This document shows, one piece after another, positions 6,644-11,374 of a stretch of 15,170 bases of DNA (positions are counted from its first letter, which is position 1; each line of letters starts with the position of its first letter). Position numbers and translations under genes: made by a program. The notes below the pieces were generated by a model. The model had not been told where the DNA came from. It did not search any database and saw only the letters and a list, made by a program, of their open reading frames with translations. The DNA is from an uncultured Rhodoluna sp. (GTDB lineage Bacteria; Actinomycetota; Actinomycetes; Actinomycetales; Microbacteriaceae), in contig CALDKR010000224.1 in the NCBI GenBank assembly GCA_937898095.1, positions 1 to 15,170 of the forward strand, given 5' to 3'.

Positions 6644-7108
6644 ATGGTTCAGCCTTCTTCAGTTAAGCGCTGGGCGGCACTTCTATTAGTTGCCACCCTA
6701 GTTGGGTTTGCACCTGTTTTCCACGCCCTTTGCATCGCCCCAATGAGCGACGCCCACGGGTCATCGATTTCACACACCATGGCTGACGGCACAACGTTTA
6801 CAGCACCCTCAATCGACCGAATGGATGAATCGCACTCGGTCGAATTAGCTACTCAGGCTGCTTCGAGTGCAGAGATTGTTACCTCTGCACAGAAAGTTTT
6901 CCTCGGCGATTCAAAAGGGCAAGGTGGAAACCTAATCACCATCGGGCCTTTGATTGCGTATCTGCTTCTCGGCATTCTCCTGTTGGTAATGCGCCGTCGG
7001 TTGATTACTGTTGCACGCCAGGCTAGGCAGATAATTCGCCCCCCCGCCTTTGCGCTTCGTGTACCCGCCTCGGTAAACCTCGTTGCCTTAGGCATTAGCC
7101 GAACATAA
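6644..7108 (+). CDS. Small membrane protein with His/Met-containing external segment (unrecognised family)
   Basis: The protein has 154 residues. A hydrophobic N-terminal helix (about 10-30) ends in FHALCIAPM. An extracytoplasmic segment (about 31-96) contains H27, C30, M34, H38, H44, M46, M60 and H64. A second membrane helix (about 97-116) is followed by a basic tail starting MRRRLITVARQARQ, which would face the cytoplasm. I do not recognise the family with certainty. Small His-containing membrane proteins of this layout, such as DUF6153-like ones, occur beside actinobacterial copper genes. It is the first gene on the plus strand of the island and precedes the DUF305 lipoprotein by 74 bp. 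The likely role, copper binding at the membrane, is inference from context and His/Met/Cys content. Confidence 0.65.
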   Translation: MVQPSSVKRWAALLLVATLVGFAPVFHALCIAPMSDAHGSSISHTMADGTTFTAPSIDRMDESHSVELATQAASSAEIVTSAQKVFLGDSKGQGGNLITIGPLIAYLLLGILLLVMRRRLITVARQARQIIRPPAFALRVPASVNLVALGISRT

Positions 7109-7172
7109 ATTCCAATCGCATTCGATAGCGCTGCGCGCTGAATTTTGTAATACCCAAAATTTTTGAATACGT

Positions 7173-7177
7173 AAGGA
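7173..7177 (+). promoter_or_regulatory. Ribosome binding site of the DUF305 lipoprotein
   Basis: AAGGA lies 5 nt before the ATG at 7183 and fixes that start; the lipoprotein signal then begins at residue 1. Confidence 0.6.
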
Positions 7178-7182
7178 AAAAA

Positions 7183-7851
7183 ATGAACACCAAATTTAAG
7201 AAATCAATCTTCGTAACTGCTGGCCTAGTTGCCGCTTCCTTGGCTTTGGCAGGATGTGCTTCGACCGCTAACAACGGAATGGCTGGGATGAACCACGACA
7301 TGGGCTCGATGAGCGGGATGTCTGGGATGGGCTCCGACTCAGCTGAAAGCTCTACTCCAACCTCATCAGCGACCTCCAACTATGGCGAACTTGGGGATGG
7401 TGACATCATGTTTGCGCAAATGATGATCCCTCACGAGTCTCAGGCTATTGACATGTCAACAATGGCTCTGAGTAACTCCACGAATACCAAGTTGTTAGCG
7501 TTCGCTAAAAAGATTAAAGCCGAGCAAGAGTCTGAAGTTTCTACAATGACTGCTTGGCTGGAGTCGATTGGCGCCACTTCTTATGGCACCCAAGAGGCAG
7601 AGCATCAAATGCCTGGTATGGAGATTGCGGGAACAGTCACTGATGCTCAATTGACCGCTATGTCGGCGTCGATGGGAACCTCCTTCGACAAGCTCTATGT
7701 CAAAAACATGCTCGCGCAACTAGAAGGTTGTGTTGGCATGGCGAAGGCTGTGTCAGCTACTTCAAATGTGAATGTTGCCAAATTTGCTGGCGACGTCGTT
7801 AAAACCCGCTCTGCCGAAATCTCCGAGCTAAAAGCACTGCTTACAAAGTAG
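7183..7851 (+). CDS. DUF305 family lipoprotein with Met-rich copper-binding-like segment
   Basis: The protein has 222 residues. A lipoprotein signal peptide has the lipobox LAGC with Cys25 as the lipidation site, so it is anchored outside the membrane. Residues 33-49 carry six Met and one His at 2-4 residue spacing (GMAGMNHDMGSMSGMSGMG), a pattern like Met-motif Cu(I) sites. The DUF305 domain follows (about 70-220). The first family motif is MIPHESQAIDM (81-91), where MIPHH is usual. The second is NMLAQLEGCVGMA (175-187), where the family has a His-His pair (MIxHHxGAVxMA). The two His-rich motifs are therefore degraded, with Cys183 nearby. It lies 6 bp before the multicopper oxidase and is probably translationally coupled to it. 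DUF305 proteins are frequent in copper resistance clusters. Role inferred: external copper binding or delivery. Confidence 0.85.
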   Translation: MNTKFKKSIFVTAGLVAASLALAGCASTANNGMAGMNHDMGSMSGMSGMGSDSAESSTPTSSATSNYGELGDGDIMFAQMMIPHESQAIDMSTMALSNSTNTKLLAFAKKIKAEQESEVSTMTAWLESIGATSYGTQEAEHQMPGMEIAGTVTDAQLTAMSASMGTSFDKLYVKNMLAQLEGCVGMAKAVSATSNVNVAKFAGDVVKTRSAEISELKALLTK

Positions 7852-7857
7852 GAACCC

Positions 7858-9321
7858 ATGTCGAACAAAACTAAAAAACAACTATCAAGACGAAACTTCC
7901 TAGCTATTGGTGGAGCTGTTGCTGGAACTGCTGCAATAGCGGGTGTTTCATATTCACTCCTGAATCCCACTAATCAAGCGCAAAGTGGATCTGAGCCAGA
8001 GCGCCTAGTCAGTAAAAATGGTGCACTCGGTATCTCCCTTGTTGCTGCGATGACGTCAAAAGTAATCAATGGTAAAACTGCCAAGGTTATGACCTACAAC
8101 GGCACATCACCTGGACCTACTTGGGTTGCCAAACCAGGTGATGTGATTACGGTTGACTTCACGAATAATTTGGGGGATTCGACGAACCTTCATACTCATG
8201 GTTTGCACGTTAGCCCTGAAGGCAACAGCGATAACCCATTCATCGAAGTCAAGGATGGTGAAACCTTCACATACAAGTACCAGATCCCTGAAAATCACAA
8301 AGAGGGAACCTTTTGGTACCACCCACACCACCATGGAATGGCCGCACCTCAGGTTTTCGCTGGACTCTACGGGGGGATCATCATCGAGAATGATGAGACC
8401 CCCAAGGTAGAGGAAGATCGAGTCGTCATAATTTCCGACATCTCAATAGCAAGCGATGGAAACGTTGCAGGTGCGAACATGATGAGCAAAATGATGGGCC
8501 GTGAAGGCGAGGTGCTGCTCGTCAACGGACAAGTCCAGCCAGTCATGGAACCAAAAATGTGGAGCGTGGAGCGTTGGAGAATAATTAATTCCTGCACATC
8601 GCGAAACTTAGATCTTGCTTTGACTGGCGCTAAAGCTATGGTTTTGGGAATCGATGGCAATAAATATTCGCAACCAAGGGACTTGAAACGAGTAACAATC
8701 GCACCTGGAAACAGAGTTGACCTATTAGTGACAGTGACCGATAAGGAAGCATCGCTGACCTACACGACTGTTCCTCACCCTGACGCAATGGGAATGATGG
8801 GGAGTGCGACTGAATACAAGGACTACCCGTTAGTTAAGTTTCAACCGTCTAAGGCCGCGGCATCCATCGCTTCGCTTGCGCCTATGTCATTCGTGCAGCC
8901 TGATTTGAGGTCACTACCAGTAAGCGCAAAACGCACCTTCAAACTATGGATGCCCAGCATGAATAACATGATGGACATGATGTCGACGGGGCTTGAGGGC
9001 CATTTCACTATTAATGGAAAACCGTTTGATGGCACACGAATCGATACCTCGTCTGCGGCAAATTCAGTTGAAGAGTGGACTCTCGTAAACGAATCGACGA
9101 TGGACCACCCCTTCCACCTTCACGTTTGGGACCAACAGCTTGTTTCGGTTCCGGATCGGCTTATTCAAGAAGTTGAGTATCAGGATGTCGTGAACGTTCC
9201 TGCCAAATCAAAAGTTGTTGTGCGCGTGCAGTTCAGTGACTTCGCAGGAATGACCGTTTACCACTGTCACATTCTCGACCATGAGGACCTGGGCATGATG
9301 GGTATCATCAACGTAATTTAA
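7858..9321 (+). CDS. Tat-exported multicopper oxidase (cuprous oxidase, CueO/CopA-like)
   Basis: This 487-residue enzyme couples oxidation of its substrate, probably Cu(I), to four-electron reduction of oxygen to water outside the membrane. The N terminus has a twin-arginine signal, SRRNFLAIGG, and a hydrophobic stretch to about residue 37. All four copper motifs are intact: HTHG at 112-115, HPHHHG at 155-160, HPFHLH at 417-422, and HCHILDHEDLGMM at 469-481. The last gives the type 1 Cys470, the ligand His475 and the axial Met480. Three Met-rich stretches (about 208-213, 311-314, 365-375) resemble those that bind Cu(I) in CueO-type oxidases. Start ATG 7858 has AGGA overlapping the preceding stop codon. 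The upstream Met-rich lipoprotein supports a copper detoxification role over a laccase acting on phenolics. Confidence 0.93.
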   Translation: MSNKTKKQLSRRNFLAIGGAVAGTAAIAGVSYSLLNPTNQAQSGSEPERLVSKNGALGISLVAAMTSKVINGKTAKVMTYNGTSPGPTWVAKPGDVITVDFTNNLGDSTNLHTHGLHVSPEGNSDNPFIEVKDGETFTYKYQIPENHKEGTFWYHPHHHGMAAPQVFAGLYGGIIIENDETPKVEEDRVVIISDISIASDGNVAGANMMSKMMGREGEVLLVNGQVQPVMEPKMWSVERWRIINSCTSRNLDLALTGAKAMVLGIDGNKYSQPRDLKRVTIAPGNRVDLLVTVTDKEASLTYTTVPHPDAMGMMGSATEYKDYPLVKFQPSKAAASIASLAPMSFVQPDLRSLPVSAKRTFKLWMPSMNNMMDMMSTGLEGHFTINGKPFDGTRIDTSSAANSVEEWTLVNESTMDHPFHLHVWDQQLVSVPDRLIQEVEYQDVVNVPAKSKVVVRVQFSDFAGMTVYHCHILDHEDLGMMGIINVI

Positions 9322-9330
9322 GAAAGAGAC

Positions 9331-9386
9331 CGTGGTCTCTGGAATGCTGTCAATGTATGGGCATTCCAGGGCCACGATTTCTTCTT
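9331..9386 (+). terminator. Terminator of the copper operon
   Basis: A long hairpin pairs CGTGG and CTCTGGAATGC (from 9331) with GCATTCC and AGGGCCACG (9361-9376), with one bulge, followed by ATTTCTTCTT. A smaller perfect palindrome, AGAGACC-GT-GGTCTCT (9325-9340), overlaps its left arm and competes with it. It lies between the convergent oxidase and csoR genes. Confidence 0.65.
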
Positions 9387-9600
9387 AACGAACTAACCTG
9401 GCGATTGCTTCGCTTACTTCTGCGAGTTTCTCTTCTAATTCGTTTCCATCTGAATCAACGGCATTACGAACACAGTGATTTAGGTGGTCGTCTAACAGCG
9501 CCAGCGCCACCCCTTGCAACGAACTCTTAATTGCAGAGATTTGCGTTAAGACATCGATGCAATAGTTTTCTTCGTCAACCATCCGCTGTACACCCCGCAC
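9385..9600 (-). CDS. csoR: CsoR-type copper-sensing repressor, N-terminally truncated
   Basis: The 71 visible residues match the CsoR/DUF156 family from the middle of helix 1 to the end. The Cu(I) ligands are intact: Cys14 in NYCIDVLTQ, His39 and Cys43 in DHLNHCV, with the same spacing as Cys36, His61 and Cys65 of the Mycobacterium tuberculosis protein. The C terminus ends AEVSEAIARLVR, as in that protein. The frame can be followed upstream only as GQ before a stop at 9607-9609, where family members have about 20 more residues including an RLRRIEGQVRG segment with Arg residues used for DNA binding. The GTG at 9600 has AAGG 4 nt upstream, so a short protein may be made, but operator binding is doubtful. 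It faces the oxidase gene tail to tail. The missing 5' end coincides with the truncated DUF3800 gene on the other strand. Confidence 0.75.
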   Translation of the reverse strand: MRGVQRMVDEENYCIDVLTQISAIKSSLQGVALALLDDHLNHCVRNAVDSDGNELEEKLAEVSEAIARLVR

Positions 9601-9608
9601 CTGACCTT

Positions 9609-10068
9609 ACGATCAGTGAGGCATCGTTTAAAGTTGTGGCTTGCGTGATCGAAAAATACAAATATCGGACTACTGGTTACAGAGACGATAGCCCCCTATA
9701 GAGTCGCCATGGAGTTTGGGCTTGAGAGGGCCTACTACGAACTTCAAAGCAAGGGACAAACGGGCAAGAAGACCTTTGTTGTCTTTGAAAGCCGTGGAAA
9801 GAAAGAGGATGCTGATCTTGAGCTCGAATTCCGCAGGCTGATGGATCGCACAAAGATAATTGGGATGCCCGAAACTTTTGAATTTCTAACCGCATCTAAG
9901 AAAACTAATAGCTCGGGGCTCCAGTTGGCGGACATGGTAGCTCGACCGCTTGGATTACATGTACTTCGCCCTGGGCAAAGCAACAGAGCGTTGGATATCA
10001 TCATGGAGAAGCTTCGGAGATCACCTCGAGGCGAGGTTAATGGCTGGGGCTTGAAGCTTCTTCCTTAA
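9609..10068 (+). pseudogene. DUF3800 protein remnant, 5'-truncated and frameshifted
   Basis: Residues from 9709 on (119) match the C-terminal part of DUF3800 proteins, with SRGKKEDADLELEFRRLMD, KKTNSSGLQLADMVARPLG and RSPRGEVNGWGLKLLP. The family motif GLQLADLVA is near perfect. A second frame just upstream (9621-9695) encodes SFKVVACVIEKYKY, which fits the middle of the same family. Dropping one C from the C5 run at 9692-9696 joins the two as DDSPYRVAMEFGLER. The N-terminal third with the acidic DESG-type motif is missing. DUF3800 proteins are common in mobile elements and defence loci, and their function is not established. The gene is almost certainly inactive unless the frameshift is a sequencing error, and even then it is truncated. 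Confidence 0.65.
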
Positions 10069-10076
10069 AGCGAAAT

Positions 10077-10098
10077 GCCCCCGAGTTATCTCGGAGGC
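10077..10098 (+). terminator. Weak hairpin after the DUF3800 remnant
   Basis: GCCCCCGAG-TTAT-CTCGGAGGC forms a 9-bp stem with one mismatch 8 bases after the stop codon. Only TT follows, so it is a poor terminator. Confidence 0.35.
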
Positions 10099-10187
10099 TT
10101 GACGTCGATCGGGGTTTCCCAATCCACTTATAAGTAAACGTTAACACAAAAGCCAACGTTCTACTAGCCCTGTTCATAGGAACGCTC

Positions 10188-10206
10188 AACGGAATCTAAA
10201 CGGAAT
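10188..10206 (+). repeat. Candidate integrase arm site inside the right island end
   Basis: AACGGAATCTAAACGGAAT matches 6581-6599 at 18 of 19 positions in the same orientation. It lies 47 bp inside the right 44-bp repeat; the left copy lies 108 bp inside the left repeat. Confidence 0.45.
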
Positions 10207-10214
10207 CCTGGGCA

Positions 10215-10250
10215 TAAAAAAAATGACGCGGTCGTGAGAACCGCGCCATT
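10215..10250 (-). terminator. Island-supplied terminator of tRNA-Arg
   Basis: Read on the minus strand, GGCGCGGTT and GACCGCGTC form a strong stem around CTCAC and are followed by ATTTTTTTT. It begins 4 bases past the tRNA 3' end. It differs completely from the displaced original terminator at 6399-6428. Confidence 0.85.
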
Positions 10251-10253
10251 TCA

Positions 10254-10297
10254 GTGCGCTTGGAGGGACTCGAACCCCCAACCTTCTGATCCGTAGT
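10254..10297 (-). repeat. Right attachment site within tRNA-Arg
   Basis: This 44-bp copy is identical to 6429-6472. It runs from one base past the tRNA 3' end to the first base of the 5' strand of the anticodon stem, so the recombination core probably covers the anticodon loop or T arm. Confidence 0.93.
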
Positions 10298-10327
10298 CAG
10301 ATGCTCTATCCGTTGAGCTACAAACGC
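10255..10327 (-). tRNA. tRNA-Arg (anticodon ACG)
   Basis: The minus strand folds into a full 73-nt cloverleaf. The acceptor is GCGTTTG with CAAGCGC (one G-U pair), the D arm is GCTC/GAGC, and the anticodon stem is TCTGA/TCAGA with loop CTACGGA giving ACG. The variable loop is AGGTT and the T arm is GGGGG/CCCTC around TTCGAGT. The discriminator is A and CCA is not encoded. It reads CGU and, after A34 to inosine editing, CGC and CGA. Its 3' half was donated by the integrated island. Confidence 0.96.
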
Positions 10328-10354
10328 TGGGTGTCACCCGAAGGCAACTTTCAC

Positions 10355-10384
10355 AGTTTAGTCGAAAGCCAGCAATTTAGGCAA
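10355..10384 (-). promoter_or_regulatory. Promoter of tRNA-Arg
   Basis: On the minus strand, TTGCCT (10379-10384), an 18-bp spacer and TAAACT (10355-10360) precede the tRNA. TCGACTAAACT is shared with the tRNA-Ser(GCT) promoter. The -35 overlaps the stop codon of the small membrane-protein gene upstream. Confidence 0.55.
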
Positions 10385-10577
10385 CCACAAAGTGCCAGCC
10401 CAGCCACCACCATACGAATATCACTGCGATGCGGGTCAAGCGGTGATGCATGATGCGCTCGATCAGCTCACCAATCGGCGCAAGTTTTTCGCGATTCGAG
10501 AGCGACCAAAGTTGAATCAAGCCAGCCGCTAAAAGCACGAAGGCATACCCCATCGGAATCCAGACTGTTGGGCTCAC
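10377..10577 (-). CDS. Small membrane protein, resembles DUF6186
   Basis: This 66-residue protein has two membrane helices: about 6-25 (PMGYAFVLLAAGLIQLW) and about 47-66 (RIAVIFVWWWLGWHFVVA). A short basic cytoplasmic loop lies between them with PIGELIERIMHHRLTR. The WWWLGWHF ending resembles a small actinobacterial membrane family (DUF6186); this is recognised by pattern and is not certain. The GTG start at 10577 is chosen because it forms a GTGA overlap with the stop of the preceding gene and has GGAGG 8 nt upstream. A longer frame upstream would read into the neighbouring gene. It is translationally coupled to the 189-residue membrane protein. Function unknown. Confidence 0.7.
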   Translation of the reverse strand: MSPTVWIPMGYAFVLLAAGLIQLWSLSNREKLAPIGELIERIMHHRLTRIAVIFVWWWLGWHFVVA

Positions 10578-11143
10578 TTTTTGCGCCTCCAGATGCGAAG
10601 CAGACCAACACCAGAAAGTGCCCATAGTGTGACCCAAAGAGCTCGACCAAGACCGGTGTCGAGAGGCTCATCGAGAACAATTGAAATCGTGGGATACACG
10701 TAGTCGTTGTCAATAATCTGACTCATGAAAAACGCATAGAGCTCAATCAAGCTCATCGCCAAAATCAAATAGAACCAAACGAATTTTGCGCGGCGAATCG
10801 GCAGTGACCCGTTCTTTGGCTTGCGACCTCTGTCTGGATACCAAACCAGATAGAGAGCACCTGGCAGCAGCAGAAGCATCAGGATGCCGTCGAGCAAACT
10901 GTGTCTAGGTGAGAGATAGAGCACCGCGGCAGTCAAAATCAAAATGCCGACAATCAGAAACCTCGGCACCTCGGGTTTGCTGGCGTGCAGGTGCTTGAAC
11001 TTGCCCTTCGATTCGAGAATCAAAAGAGTGCTGGCGACCGCAAAAACTGTTGCGTCACCGTATGCACCGCGAAGGCCGTGAAAGAAGACGAGAAAAACGA
11101 AAACCGCTATCCAAGGATTTATCGATTTGATCAATGTCTTCAC
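10574..11143 (-). CDS. Integral membrane protein of unknown function
   Basis: The protein has 189 residues with about five to six hydrophobic segments (about 9-27, 30-45, 62-79, 82-101, 121-142, 166-184). It starts MKTLIKSINPW and ends with a basic cytoplasmic tail, RIWRRKK. A polar loop (about 104-120) is rich in Lys and Arg. I do not recognise a family or any catalytic motif. The start is GTG 11143 with only a weak ribosome binding site, so a slightly different start is possible. It overlaps the 66-residue membrane protein by four bases (GTGA), so the two form one operon and may be partners in the membrane. Confidence 0.75.
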   Translation of the reverse strand: MKTLIKSINPWIAVFVFLVFFHGLRGAYGDATVFAVASTLLILESKGKFKHLHASKPEVPRFLIVGILILTAAVLYLSPRHSLLDGILMLLLLPGALYLVWYPDRGRKPKNGSLPIRRAKFVWFYLILAMSLIELYAFFMSQIIDNDYVYPTISIVLDEPLDTGLGRALWVTLWALSGVGLLRIWRRKK

Positions 11144-11185
11144 TGCTTCAGCTTATTTCTTGGATGTGCGGGTTGAGTAACACAA

Positions 11186-11249
11186 TCGACTCCGCTCAAA
11201 ACAAAAGCACCCCATTTCTGGGGTGCTTTCATGTTTTGAGCGGAGTCGA
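11186..11249 (-). terminator. tRNA-Ser(GCT) terminator nested inside a 17-bp inverted repeat
   Basis: The inner hairpin is AAAGCACCCC (11204-11213) with GGGGTGCTTT (11220-11229). Around it, TCGACTCCGCTCAAAAC (11186-11202) is the perfect inverse of 11233-11249, which is the tRNA 3' acceptor strand plus trailer. On the tRNA transcript the T-run after the inner stem is TTTTGTTTT. Confidence 0.8.
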
Positions 11250-11331
11250 GAGGATTTGAACCTCCGAGGGGCTTTAAGACCCCTACCTCATTAGCAGTGA
11301 GGCGCACTCGACCGGGCTATGCGACGACTCC
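11241..11331 (-). tRNA. tRNA-Ser (anticodon GCT)
   Basis: The minus strand gives a 91-nt class II tRNA. The acceptor is GGAGTCG with CGACTCC and the discriminator is G. The anticodon stem is CCTCA/TGAGG with loop CTGCTAA giving GCT. A long variable arm, AGGGG-TCTTAAAG-CCCCT, is typical of tRNA-Ser. The T arm is GGAGG/CCTCT around TTCAAAT. CCA is not encoded. It reads AGU and AGC codons. Confidence 0.96.
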
Positions 11332-11344
11332 TTGTAGCCCGATT

Positions 11345-11374
11345 AGTTTAGTCGAGAATTAAGCCTGAATCCAA
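11345..11374 (-). promoter_or_regulatory. Promoter of tRNA-Ser(GCT)
   Basis: On the minus strand, TTGGAT (11369-11374), an 18-bp spacer and TAAACT (11345-11350) lie 13 nt before the tRNA. The -35 is inside the end of the alpha-glucosidase gene. The -10 context TCGACTAAACT equals that of tRNA-Arg. Confidence 0.55.

Larger units (their letters stand above)
6429..10297. mobile_element. tRNA-Arg-integrated 3.8-kb genomic island carrying copper-handling genes
   Basis: The element is bounded by 44-bp perfect direct repeats of the tRNA-Arg 3' half (spacing 3,825 bp), the usual footprint of tyrosine-recombinase integration into a tRNA gene. The right junction keeps a complete tRNA with an island-supplied 3' half and a new terminator (10216-10250). 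The left junction keeps the old 3' fragment with the old terminator. Cargo: a small membrane protein, a DUF305 lipoprotein, a multicopper oxidase, a CsoR-type regulator and a DUF3800 remnant. No integrase, excisionase, relaxase or replication gene is present, so the element is non-autonomous or decayed. Confidence 0.85.

Noticed and set aside
9325..9340. AGAGACC-GT-GGTCTCT palindrome as an operator
   Set aside because: It lies after the oxidase stop codon between convergent genes and overlaps a terminator stem, so a role in transcription ending is more likely.
9709..10068. Intact small protein starting at ATG 9709
   Set aside because: Similarity to DUF3800 continues upstream in both the same and the shifted frame, and no ribosome binding site precedes this ATG, so it is an internal Met of a broken gene.
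6429..10297. Anti-phage defence or toxin-antitoxin system in the island
   Set aside because: The only hint is the DUF3800 remnant. The other genes are copper-related, and no nuclease, ATPase or toxin motif is present.
10578..10637. Longer start for the 66-residue membrane protein
   Set aside because: The extension overlaps the coding end of the preceding gene. The GTGA overlap with GGAGG upstream is the better start.
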